A DNA stretch of 64,000 bases, taken from NCBI GenBank assembly GCA_963707965.1, contig CAVPRR010000005.1:1-64000 (forward strand), read 5' to 3'. Positions 8,110 through 16,147 of the stretch are shown here, one piece after another (within the stretch, counting starts at the first letter, position 1; each line of letters starts with the position of its first letter). The position numbers were made by a program, and so were the translations under genes. Below the pieces are notes generated by a model. It ran no database searches. It was not told the DNA's origin and saw nothing but the letters and a program-made list of their open reading frames with translations. This DNA comes from VRUE01 sp963707965. Lineage in GTDB: Bacteria; Actinomycetota; Thermoleophilia; Solirubrobacterales; 70-9.

Positions 8110-9069
8110 TTACTTGTTGTGGCACATCTGACAGACGCCCCTGTTGTCGATCCGCAGCAGGCGGCTGTCGGAGCCCACCGTGTCGCCTTCGGGATCGGGG
8201 ACGCCGGTCGAGTACGTTCCCATGTTCGCGTTGGAACCGTGCGCGACGTGACACTGGACGCAGGTCGGCGTGCCCTGCGAAGTCTGGTTGGTGCGGTGGC
8301 GGTAGGCGAAGACGGCGTCACCGCTGCTGGTGTGACCACTGCCGCCGCCGGCGAGGTAGCGCGTATGACAGGTGGCGCACCAGGAGGAGACATTGGCAAT
8401 GAAGCCGGGCGCGCTTTCGTCCTCGACCAACCAGTAGTTTTCGGTCGTGTAGGTCTTGGTGGAGGCGTCGGCGATCGTAACGCCGGTTCCCGCGCCGGAT
8501 TCGTCCGGAATCGGCCTCAGGATCCGGTAGTTGCCGTTCCCGTGCGGGTCGTGGCAGGAGCCACAGCGCAGCGGTATGACCGTGCCGTAGCTCGCCGTTC
8601 CGCTGATCGCGCCGTTGCCCCAGGCCATCTGGTCCGATTCGTCGATCGAGTGACTCGATGTCGCCGCGGCGCCGGTTGCCCTCACTGGGATTTCACCGAT
8701 GTATCCGTTGCCAGAGGGATTGTTCGAGCCGATCAGGGCGTATTTGAAGCCGCCGCCGCGCAGGGCCTTCGCTGCGCCGGTCCGCGCCGTGCTCGAATAG
8801 CCAACGCCGTCTTCGACATCGGTGCTGGCGCCACCGGCACCGGAGCCGTGGCACGTGAAGCAGAGCTGCTCCTGCGACTCCTTCAGCAGCATGGGAGCCT
8901 GGGCGGTGTGGGCCCTGTGGCAGGCCGCGCAGGTGTCCGCGACGAGCCCAGCGCCTTTGACGTGCGGGCCGTTGTCGGCGGAGGCGGGAACGGCGCCGGC
9001 GAGAAGCAACACGATGCCGGCAACCACCCACATCGCCACCCTGCTCATCATCCTCGGCTTCTGATCCAT
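8110..9069 (-). CDS. Secreted hexaheme c-type cytochrome, paralog 3
   Basis: 319 aa from the ATG at 9067-9069, which follows GAGAGGGA. A TTG at 9088-9090 overlapping the upstream stop is the alternative and adds seven residues. Signal peptide, then DNGPHVKGAGLVADTC as in paralog 1 and six CxxCH sites: CAACH, CFTCH, CGSCH, CATCH, CVQCH, CQMCH. Paralogs 1 and 3 share long identical stretches around hemes 1-3, so the duplications look recent or gene conversion has occurred. The upstream NHL gene is directly adjacent, suggesting one transcript. Confidence 0.88.
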   Translation of the reverse strand: MDQKPRMMSRVAMWVVAGIVLLLAGAVPASADNGPHVKGAGLVADTCAACHRAHTAQAPMLLKESQEQLCFTCHGSGAGGASTDVEDGVGYSSTARTGAAKALRGGGFKYALIGSNNPSGNGYIGEIPVRATGAAATSSHSIDESDQMAWGNGAISGTASYGTVIPLRCGSCHDPHGNGNYRILRPIPDESGAGTGVTIADASTKTYTTENYWLVEDESAPGFIANVSSWCATCHTRYLAGGGSGHTSSGDAVFAYRHRTNQTSQGTPTCVQCHVAHGSNANMGTYSTGVPDPEGDTVGSDSRLLRIDNRGVCQMCHNK

Positions 9070-9086
9070 AGTCGTCGACTTCCCTC

Positions 9087-10163
9087 TCAATAGGTCCAGA
9101 CCTGGACTCGGTTGTTCTCCCGGTCGGTGACGTAGATTCGCCCGTCTCCGTCGATGGCGATCCCGTTCGGGTACTGGAACTGGCCGTCGGCGATCCCCTC
9201 CACGCCAAACGATCCGACATAGCTGGGCACCTCGGTGACCTTGTCGGCCAGGTCGTAGACCTTCACGGTGTGGGAGGTCGTGTCCACGACGTAGAGCTTG
9301 CCGCCGTCGATCGCCACCCCGCGCGGCAGGCCGAGATCCCCGTCTCCAACCCCGCGCTGGATCGAGCTGACGATCTGCCCGTCTGGGTCGAAGATCCCGA
9401 GCCGCCCGTCGTTGCTGTCGGCCACGTAGACGTCACCCTCGTCATTGACCGCAAGCCCGTTGGGAAACCAGAACATGCCGCGAGACCCGATCTTGCCCTG
9501 GGGCCTGTCGCCATCCCCAAAGACCAAGACCCGGTGGTCCTTCCGGCTGCCGCTGACATCGGTCATGTAGAGGTTGCCGTCCGAGTCGAAGGCAAGTCCG
9601 AGCGGGTTCGCGCCCTCGCCCAAGCGCCCCTTGGGCTTGAGGGCACGGAGGTACTTTCCATTCTCGTCGTAGATCTCGACGTCTTCGCGCAACCGGTCGC
9701 TGACGTAGACGTCTTCCGTCTCCGGGCTGACCGCGACGTAGACGGGCAGGCGCCAGGCGCCCCTGTGCCCCGGCGGCTTCAGGGCGTCGACCTGCTCGCC
9801 GGACTGATCGTAGACGCGCACGAGACGGCGGCCGCCGCTTTCGGTGACATAGACGCGGTCGCCGTCGGGACTGACCGCCACACCCATCGGCTGCGTCACT
9901 CCGTAGATGCTGGTGTCGTAGCTGGGCACCTCCGACGAGATGCCCGGAAGGGAGCTGCTGCCGCTCAGCAGGCGGTAGATGAGATAGGCGATGATCGCAG
10001 CAAGCACCACGAGCAGCGCAATTTTTTGCCGCCGGCGCCTGCGCGCCTGAAGCGCCTCTGCTGTCAGAGCCGCGGCCGCGCCGACCCCCTCGGCGCCCGC
10101 GCCCGCCGACGGGGAGTCGAAGACGGGTGAAGTTACGTCATCCGGACCGGCCATTTCACGCAC
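9087..10163 (-). CDS. Membrane-anchored NHL-repeat six-bladed beta-propeller
   Basis: 358 aa. The N-terminal ~45 residues are cytoplasmic and Arg-rich (QARRRRRQK), followed by one transmembrane helix (~48-66). Five to six NHL blades come after it, with repeated patterns such as GVAVSPDGDRVYVTES, GLAVNDEGDVYVADS and GIAIDGDGRIYVTDRENN. NHL propellers act as extracytoplasmic binding or scaffold domains. Here the gene lies between hexaheme cytochromes and a TPR protein, overlapping the latter by 8 nt, so I infer a scaffold or docking protein for the cytochrome complex. No catalytic motif is visible. Confidence 0.85.
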   Translation of the reverse strand: MREMAGPDDVTSPVFDSPSAGAGAEGVGAAAALTAEALQARRRRRQKIALLVVLAAIIAYLIYRLLSGSSSLPGISSEVPSYDTSIYGVTQPMGVAVSPDGDRVYVTESGGRRLVRVYDQSGEQVDALKPPGHRGAWRLPVYVAVSPETEDVYVSDRLREDVEIYDENGKYLRALKPKGRLGEGANPLGLAFDSDGNLYMTDVSGSRKDHRVLVFGDGDRPQGKIGSRGMFWFPNGLAVNDEGDVYVADSNDGRLGIFDPDGQIVSSIQRGVGDGDLGLPRGVAIDGGKLYVVDTTSHTVKVYDLADKVTEVPSYVGSFGVEGIADGQFQYPNGIAIDGDGRIYVTDRENNRVQVWTY

Positions 10164-11109
10164 CTCCAGCGCTGGGGTGGCCCGAGGAGAACGATTCCCC
10201 GCCGGACTGTGGGGCAGAAAGCCGGCTCAGGTTGCTGCGCGCATTGAAGTTCTCGGCATCGACGGCGAGGACCTTCCGGTACCAGCGCGCTGCGGCAGCG
10301 CGATTCGATTCGGCCTCCGCGGCCATTCCAAGCCCGAGCATCGCATCGACGGCGGCCGGGCCCGACGCCAGCGGCCGCAGCCGGCGTGTCGCGTCGGCCG
10401 GGCGCTCTTCGCACAGGTCCACCATCGCGGTCGCATATCGCGCGTAGGGCGTGCGGTGGAGCTTGTGGTAGGCCTTCGAGAGTTCTTCGTAGGGTTCGCA
10501 CCAGCCGGTTGGCACGAACATGACAGCCTGCCGAAGCGCCGTAACCGCCTGGCCCGGAGACCCGGCAGCGAGGGCCGCGGTTCCCAACAGGTTCCAGGCG
10601 TCGGCGTCTCCCGCTTCGATCTTGACGGTCCGCTGCAGCGCCTTCACCGCCTTCTTCGCCTGGCCTTCCTCGAGCAGCACGGAGCCGAGGCCGTAGTAGG
10701 CAGCCTCGAGCTGGGGATCGACGCCGGCGAACTCTTCGTTCCCCGCGCTCCCGATGACCTTTCTGAACGACTCGGCAGCCTCTGAGTTGTCGCCCTTTTC
10801 GGCGAGCACTTCGCCGCGCCCCAGCAGCGCCGTGCTCTGGGTCTCTTCCAGCTTCAGCACTTCGTCGTACTGAGTGAGAGCACCATCCGGCTGGTTCGCG
10901 ACACGGTAGATTTCGGCCAGCCGCAGCCGCAGACCGGTCTCGTTCGGCTGTTCGCGAACCGCCTTCTCGGCGGCGTCGATCTGCCGCTCCACAAGCGAGG
11001 CTGGCTTGCTCAGCCAGTCCAGAACGTAGCTCACGGCCTCGAACCCGACGACCACGACCACGACCACGATGCCGATCCGGATCAGACGATCGAGAGTTCG
11101 TTCGCGCAT
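10156..11109 (-). CDS. Membrane-anchored TPR protein of the cytochrome island
   Basis: 317 aa. One N-terminal transmembrane helix (about residues 9-28, a run of valines) is followed by five to six TPR units up to residue ~305, for example LLGRGEVLAEKGDNSEAAES and LLGTAALAAGSPGQAVTAL. First gene of the probable unit TPR-NHL-hexaheme 3-hexaheme 2; its end overlaps the NHL gene by 8 nt. The ATG at 11107-11109 lies 30 nt from the third copy of the 32-column motif. TPR proteins of this form chaperone or tether secreted complexes; the exact partner is not deducible. Confidence 0.82.
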   Translation of the reverse strand: MRERTLDRLIRIGIVVVVVVVGFEAVSYVLDWLSKPASLVERQIDAAEKAVREQPNETGLRLRLAEIYRVANQPDGALTQYDEVLKLEETQSTALLGRGEVLAEKGDNSEAAESFRKVIGSAGNEEFAGVDPQLEAAYYGLGSVLLEEGQAKKAVKALQRTVKIEAGDADAWNLLGTAALAAGSPGQAVTALRQAVMFVPTGWCEPYEELSKAYHKLHRTPYARYATAMVDLCEERPADATRRLRPLASGPAAVDAMLGLGMAAEAESNRAAAARWYRKVLAVDAENFNARSNLSRLSAPQSGGESFSSGHPSAGGA

Positions 11110-11139
11110 ACACGGATTCTCGCGCTGATGGTCTGCTGG

Positions 11140-11171
11140 CTCAATCCGTCGAGGGGTAGATTTTGGATAGA
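11140..11171 (-). promoter_or_regulatory. Conserved 32-column upstream motif, copy 3 (TPR-NHL-cytochrome unit)
   Basis: Plus-strand copy begins CTCAATC and ends GGATAGA, 30 nt upstream of the TPR gene start. Orientation and spacing match copy 1. It is the only conserved element I see between the TPR gene and the response-regulator gene that ends at 11224. Confidence 0.6.
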
Positions 11172-11223
11172 GGCAGTGCCTGCCCGGATGGGGAAGCGTG
11201 GCATGCCCACCCCAGCCTGAGCC

Positions 11224-11925
11224 TCAGGCGGCGTCACCGCCGCCTCCCAGCCCCTTGCGGACGATGTACGCGGCGGCCTGCGTACGGTTCTCGAGTTGCA
11301 GCTTCTCGAGGGCGTTGTGGACGTGGTTCTTGACCGTCCCCTCTGTGATGAAGAGCTTCGTGGCGATCTCCTTGTTGCTCAGGCCGTCGGCAACGAGCCG
11401 CAGGACCTCGAGCTCGCGCGGCGTAAGCGCCGGCGCGTCGGACTCCGTGTCGTGGGGCTGCGCCACCGGCGTCCCGTCGCGGATCTGACCGAGCAGCCGT
11501 CCCGCGATCGATGGTGAGAGGGCGGCCTCGTTGCGCATGACCGCCCTGATCAGGTCGAACAGCTCCTCCGGCCGAAGGTCCTTCAGCAGGTATCCCTGGG
11601 CCCCGAAACGGATCGCGTCGAATAGATGCTCGTCGGACTCCGACACGGTGAGCATGACGACCCTGACTCCCGGCACCTGCTCCCGGATCAGGCGCGTCGC
11701 CTCGACGCCGTTCATCACCGGCATCTCGATGTCCATGACGACGAGGTCCGGCTTCAGCTCGTTTGCCCTCCTCACGGCCTCCAGGCCGTTCTCGGCTTCG
11801 CCGACGACCGTCAGGCCGTCCTGCTTGTCGATCAGCTCCGCGACCGACCTCCGGAAGAGAGCCGTGTCGTCGACGGCAAGAATCCGGATCTGCTCAGCTG
11901 GGATCTGCTCAGTTGTTTCGGGCAT
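11224..11925 (-). CDS. NarL/FixJ-family response regulator
   Basis: About 233 aa. The receiver domain (residues ~14-130) has acidic AVDD, the phospho-acceptor Asp in LVVMDIEMP, the Thr in VVMLTVSES and the Lys in GYLLKDLRPEE. The C-terminal LuxR-type HTH (~165-225) contains LTPRELEVLRLVADGLSNKE and GTVKNHVHNALEKL. It would bind DNA as a phosphorylated dimer, and the neighbouring cytochrome units are the obvious candidate targets. The ATG at 11923-11925 overlaps the kinase gene by 17 nt and gives a normal receiver start; an ATG at 11949 is also possible. Farther upstream starts are only the kinase in another frame. Confidence 0.9.
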   Translation of the reverse strand: MPETTEQIPAEQIRILAVDDTALFRRSVAELIDKQDGLTVVGEAENGLEAVRRANELKPDLVVMDIEMPVMNGVEATRLIREQVPGVRVVMLTVSESDEHLFDAIRFGAQGYLLKDLRPEELFDLIRAVMRNEAALSPSIAGRLLGQIRDGTPVAQPHDTESDAPALTPRELEVLRLVADGLSNKEIATKLFITEGTVKNHVHNALEKLQLENRTQAAAYIVRKGLGGGGDAA

Positions 11926-13432
11926 CTGCGTCTCGGGAACTTGCCCCATCTGCGGGATCTTCCCCGCCTCTGGGGTTCGCCCCGGGGCGGCGAGCATAGG
12001 GAACTTCGGCGACGACGCGCGTGCCCCGTCCCGACGCGGAATCGGTGAGGAGCGTGCCGCCGATGAGCTCCATGCGCTCGCGCATGGAATGCAGCCCGAA
12101 CCCGTCGCGGTCGAGCAGCGCCTCTGCTGAGTCGAATCCACGACCGTTGTCCTCGACGACAAACGTCACGGTGCCGTTCTTCTGCGTGACCCGGACGGCG
12201 GCTGAGGCAGCGCCCGAGTGCTTGCGCACATTGGTGAGTGCCTCCTGGATGACCCTGATGATCTGGATCTCGCTGCGCGGCGGGAGGTTCAGATCGTGGT
12301 CTAGCGCAGCCTCCAGCGACGTCGCAACGCCGCACTGGTGGCTGTACTTGTCGAGGTAGGCGCGCAGGCTGTCGAGCAGATCGCGGTCCGTCTGACTCGA
12401 CTCGTGGAGGTCGAGAATGGCGCCTCGGGCATCCCGGTATCCCTCCTCGCAGATGTCCGCGAGCTGGGCCAGCTCGGCCGTGATCGCCTCGCTGGTCCGA
12501 GCGTCGTCGCCCGAGCCGAGCGCGCGAAGCCGGAGATGGGTCGCGCCGAGGACCTGGGCGAGACTGTCGTGCAGCTCGCGGGCGATTCGCTCGCGCTCGG
12601 CGAGGATCGCGCCCTGCCGTTCGCTCTCGCGCATCCGAGCGCTGGTAACCGCGATCGAGGCGAGGTCGGAGAGGGTGAGGAGAAACCGGCGGTCGCGCTC
12701 GCTGAAGGGGAGCTCTGATTTCCTGCCGATCCAAAGCTCGCCGAGCACCGTGTCCCGGCTCTGGACCTGGACCTCCAGGCTCTCCTTGAACTCCGCGGAC
12801 GACCGAAGCGAGCGAACGTGGTGGAGGTCCTGGAGGCTGTAGGAACCGTCGGCCTGGGGCGATATGCACACACCCTCGCGCAGGGCGGCCGCCCCGGAGT
12901 GGCTTGAGTCGACCTGCACGGATTGAGTCGTCTCGTCGTTGAGGCAGACGGTCGCCTGGTCGCTCGCCAGCAGGTCGCGGGCGTGGCCGGCGACGGCCGC
13001 GAGGATGTCCCCGAGACCATCCTGGTTTGAGATGCGCAGCAGCACGTCGTAGAAGCCATGTCCCTCGCGCTGCCTTCGCTGCAGGTCAGCGACAACCCGG
13101 GCCCGCTCGGCCTGGGCACGATCGATGAAGTGGAACATCACAAACGTGAATCCGACGATCCCGAGCAGCGTGAATGTGACGAGCACGATATGGAAGCCGT
13201 AGCCGGCGAAGAAGTCCCTGTCGATGAGGCCGATACGAATCAGCTCGAACGGAACCAGCTCGAGTATCAGGATGAACAGAACCGGAAGGGCGACACCGAC
13301 GACCTTGAGGCGGCGAAGGGCGGCGGCTCCGTCCTGGTCCCGGCCCTCAGCCGCATCATCCGATCCGAGAACTCCGGCCCCCGACCCTCTGAGAAGTCCC
13401 ACCTTCTGCGTTCGTCCGGTTGGCGTGGGCAT
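11909..13432 (-). CDS. NarX/LiaS-type sensor histidine kinase with GAF domain
   Basis: 507 aa. Two transmembrane helices (residues ~45-65 and ~80-105) are followed by a coiled-coil linker (~110-130), a GAF domain (~135-285), and a HisKA_3 dimerisation domain with the phospho-His in ERERIARELHDSLAQ. The HATPase_c domain carries the N box VIQEALTNVRKHSGA and the G boxes VEDNGRGFD and GFGLHSMRERM. The extracytoplasmic loop between the helices is short, so sensing is probably through the GAF domain or the membrane. The ATG at 13430-13432 follows GGAG. It overlaps and surely pairs with the response regulator. Confidence 0.92.
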   Translation of the reverse strand: MPTPTGRTQKVGLLRGSGAGVLGSDDAAEGRDQDGAAALRRLKVVGVALPVLFILILELVPFELIRIGLIDRDFFAGYGFHIVLVTFTLLGIVGFTFVMFHFIDRAQAERARVVADLQRRQREGHGFYDVLLRISNQDGLGDILAAVAGHARDLLASDQATVCLNDETTQSVQVDSSHSGAAALREGVCISPQADGSYSLQDLHHVRSLRSSAEFKESLEVQVQSRDTVLGELWIGRKSELPFSERDRRFLLTLSDLASIAVTSARMRESERQGAILAERERIARELHDSLAQVLGATHLRLRALGSGDDARTSEAITAELAQLADICEEGYRDARGAILDLHESSQTDRDLLDSLRAYLDKYSHQCGVATSLEAALDHDLNLPPRSEIQIIRVIQEALTNVRKHSGAASAAVRVTQKNGTVTFVVEDNGRGFDSAEALLDRDGFGLHSMRERMELIGGTLLTDSASGRGTRVVAEVPYARRPGANPRGGEDPADGASSRDADARNN

Positions 13433-13850
13433 CGGCGCTCCAGGTGCTACGCGAGGACGGCTGCTCGACTCGACACGTCAAAAGTGTATGCGGTCCTACG
13501 GCGACGCGATTGGCGCTGCCAGTGGGAAACCGTGATGCTCGTCACACGCCCGGGCGGTCGCTGGAACCGCGAGCTCGACCCGGCTGCCGGGCCTGTCTTG
13601 AAGCCTCTCTGACCTGCGCGCAGGCCGCCACGCGAGCACCGAGGCCGCCCCTGAAGCGCCGTGCAACGGCACGGGGCGAACGGCAGGGGAAGCGCTGCGG
13701 CCGGCCAGCCGCAGCCGCCGTCCTCCGGCTCGGGCCAGGGGCGCCAGATGCGCTGCGGGGAAACCCGCGCGCTCTGCGGCTGCGGCCCGCGAGCGAGGCG
13801 GGCGCGTGACCGATGCCGCGAACGGCGCGCCGCTGCAGGATGGGCGAACG
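13433..13850. other. Divergent regulatory spacer between the sensor kinase and radical SAM genes
   Basis: 418 nt with no convincing gene. Open frames here have no ribosome site and no recognisable product. It must hold the promoters of the kinase (leftward) and the radical SAM pair (rightward). The only clear element is the CRP/FNR-like palindrome at 13531-13546. The stretch 13600-13800 is unusually rich in GC and in Arg/Pro codons in every frame. Confidence 0.6.
13531..13546. promoter_or_regulatory. CRP/FNR-like palindrome
   Basis: The sequence CGTGA-N6-TCACA differs by one base from the TGTGA-N6-TCACA consensus bound by CRP-family regulators. It lies about 320 nt upstream of the radical SAM start and about 100 nt upstream of the kinase start, so it could serve either. 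A single site of this length can arise by chance. Confidence 0.45.
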
Positions 13851-15029
13851 ATGCTAAGCGCAAGCAGACTTCTCAACGGACAGGTGGGACCCCAGGACGC
13901 GCTTCGGTACGGGCGCAAGGCCGGAGCCGGGCCGGCCCACCTGCTGCACTACTCCGAGGACAAGAAACCGGTCGTCGTCTGGAGCGTGACGCGACGCTGC
14001 AACCTGCACTGCGGTCACTGTTATGCGGATTCCCACGACCGCGACTACCCCGGCGAGCTGAGCGACTCCGAGGGCCGCCAGATGCTCGAAGACCTGGCGG
14101 CGTTCGGGGTTCCCACCGTCCTCTTCTCCGGCGGCGAGCCGCTGACGCGCCCGAACGTGCTCGACCTCGCCGCGGTCGCCAACGAGCTGGGCATGCGAAC
14201 GGTGCTGTCAACGAACGGCACCAAGATCGACGCGACCGTCGCCAAGGAAATCGCCGATGCCGGCTTCTCCTACGTCGGGATCAGCATCGACGGGATAGGC
14301 GCCCTCAACGACAAGGTGCGCGGCGCCAAGGGCGCCTTCGACGGCGCGGTGAACGGCATCCGCGCCGCGCGCGACGCCGGCCTGCGCACGGGCATCCGCT
14401 TCACCGTCCATGGCCTCAACCGGGACCACCTCGGCAGGGTCTTCGAGCTGGCCGAGGCCGAGCGGGTCAATCGCCTCTGCGTCTACCACCTCGCCTACGC
14501 TGGCCGGGGCGGCAAGATGCGCAGCCACGACCTCACCCCCGAGCAGAGCCGCGAGGTCGTCGAGGAGGTCCTCGACCGGACCGAAGACTTCGGCCGTCGC
14601 GGCCTCGACCTCGAGGTGCTGACCGTCGACAACCCGGTCGACCACATCCTGCTGCTCAAGCGAGTGCGGTCCACCGACCCCGAGCGGGCCGACGACATCG
14701 AGACGATGCTGCGCTGGAACGGCGGCAACCAGTCCGGCGTGGCGATCGCCTGTGTCGACCCGCAGGGCCTGGTCCACCCCGACCAGTTCTCCTGGCACGT
14801 GACCGCCGGTGACGTGCGGCGGGAACGGTTTGCGGACATCTGGACGGACGACAACCCGGTCCTGGCGCCCTACCGCCAGCGCCCGCGCGAGCTGATCGGC
14901 CGCTGCGCCACCTGCCAGTTCCTCGAGCTCTGCAACGGCGGCCTGCGCGTGCGGGCCGAGTCGGCGACCGGCGACATGCAGGCGCCGGACCCGGCCTGCT
15001 ACCTGACGGACGAGGAGATCGCGGCGTGA
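13851..15029 (+). CDS. Radical SAM/SPASM protein of AhbC/NirJ type
   Basis: 392 aa. N-terminus MLSASRLLNGQ...ALRYGR and the segment SEDKKPVVVWSVTRRCNL match the AhbC/NirJ families, which remove side chains from siroheme-derived tetrapyrroles on the routes to heme b (Ahb) or heme d1 (Nir). The [4Fe-4S] SAM motif is CNLHCGHC and the auxiliary-cluster region near the C-terminus has CATCQFLELC. I chose the ATG at 13851 because family members begin just before this point; a GTG at 13806 adds 15 residues. The next gene overlaps by 4 nt. Siroheme-pathway genes are not in view, so heme d1 versus alternative heme cannot be decided. Confidence 0.85.
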   Translation: MLSASRLLNGQVGPQDALRYGRKAGAGPAHLLHYSEDKKPVVVWSVTRRCNLHCGHCYADSHDRDYPGELSDSEGRQMLEDLAAFGVPTVLFSGGEPLTRPNVLDLAAVANELGMRTVLSTNGTKIDATVAKEIADAGFSYVGISIDGIGALNDKVRGAKGAFDGAVNGIRAARDAGLRTGIRFTVHGLNRDHLGRVFELAEAERVNRLCVYHLAYAGRGGKMRSHDLTPEQSREVVEEVLDRTEDFGRRGLDLEVLTVDNPVDHILLLKRVRSTDPERADDIETMLRWNGGNQSGVAIACVDPQGLVHPDQFSWHVTAGDVRRERFADIWTDDNPVLAPYRQRPRELIGRCATCQFLELCNGGLRVRAESATGDMQAPDPACYLTDEEIAA

Positions 15030-16138
15030 AGGAGGCGGCCGGAACAGCCCGGGCCGAGCGCGACCAGCGGCTGGCCGGGCTTGACTTCGACCGCGCACCG
15101 TTCACGATCGCCTGGGAGCTGACCAGGGCCTGCGCCTACGCCTGCGCCCACTGCCGAGCCGAGGCGGAGCCGAAGCGGCACCCCGACGAGCTCGACACGC
15201 AGGAGGCAATGGCGCTGGTCGACGATCTGGCCGGCTTCGAGAACCGGCCGATCCTCGTCCTCACCGGCGGTGACCCGCTGATGCGCAGAGACGTCTTCGA
15301 GATAGCCGCCTACGCCACCGAGAAGGGCCTGCGGGTGGCGCTGACCCCGACGGCTACCGCGCTCACGACACGCGCCCGGATGGAGGAAGCGCGCGAGTCC
15401 GGGGTGCGTCGCGTCGCGTTCAGCATCGACGCACCGGATGCCGCCTTGCACGACCGCTTCCGCGGCTTCGCGGGCTCCTTCGAGCGCACGCTGCGAGGCG
15501 TCGAGGCCGCCACGGAAGCCGGCCTCCCCCTGCAGGTCAACACGACCGTCTGCCTGCTGAACGCCCAGGTGATCGACGACATGGTCCCCCTGCTCAAACG
15601 CCTCGGCATCGTTCAGTGGTCGGTCTTCTTCCTCGTCCCCACGGGCCGGGGGAAGCAGCTGGCGATGCTCTCACCCGAAGGGCACGAGAAGCTGATCGCG
15701 CATCTCGACGGGCTTGCGCCCGAGCTTCCCTTCGACCTGAAGATCACCGCAGCGCCCCAGCACCGCCGGATCGCCATGCGGCGGGCCGGCGGCGGCGAGC
15801 TCGCCGGGGCGGGCTACCGCTTCGCGGACGGTCTGCGCCGGCCGGCCAAGGGAGTGAACGACGCTCGCGGCTTCATGTTTGTCTCGCGGGTCGGCGAGGT
15901 GATGCCCTCCGGGTTCCTGCCGCTCTCCGCCGGAAACGTGAGGAGCGAGAGCGCCGTCAGCGTCTACCGCGACGCACCGCTGTTTCGGGAACTGCGCGAT
16001 CCGGATGCGCTGCACGGCAAGTGCGGACGCTGTGAGTACCGCGAGGTCTGCGGCGGCAGCCGCGCCCGCGCCTACGCCGTCACCGGCGACTATCTGGCGT
16101 CCGACGCGAGCTGCCCCTACAAGCCAGCCGCGAACTGA
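15026..16138 (+). CDS. Radical SAM/SPASM protein (TIGR04053-like)
   Basis: 370 aa with GTG start overlapping the previous stop (GTGA). SAM cluster motif CAYACAHC at residues ~34-41, GGDPLMR for SAM binding, and a SPASM-type cysteine set CGRCEYREVCGG near the C-terminus. The segment FDRAPFTIAWELTRAC is typical of the actinobacterial TIGR04053 group, which is related to heme-forming AhbD and PqqE-like enzymes. Tight coupling to the AhbC/NirJ-like gene suggests a shared tetrapyrrole substrate, though no member of this group is known to me with a proven reaction. A 13-nt direct repeat covers the 3' end (see findings). Confidence 0.82.
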   Translation: MKEAAGTARAERDQRLAGLDFDRAPFTIAWELTRACAYACAHCRAEAEPKRHPDELDTQEAMALVDDLAGFENRPILVLTGGDPLMRRDVFEIAAYATEKGLRVALTPTATALTTRARMEEARESGVRRVAFSIDAPDAALHDRFRGFAGSFERTLRGVEAATEAGLPLQVNTTVCLLNAQVIDDMVPLLKRLGIVQWSVFFLVPTGRGKQLAMLSPEGHEKLIAHLDGLAPELPFDLKITAAPQHRRIAMRRAGGGELAGAGYRFADGLRRPAKGVNDARGFMFVSRVGEVMPSGFLPLSAGNVRSESAVSVYRDAPLFRELRDPDALHGKCGRCEYREVCGGSRARAYAVTGDYLASDASCPYKPAAN

Positions 16139-16147
16139 CCCCGCCGG

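Noticed and set aside
13420..13809. Short open frames in the kinase/radical SAM spacer
   Set aside because: No ribosome site, no recognisable product, strongly Arg/Pro-biased as expected from GC-rich noncoding DNA.
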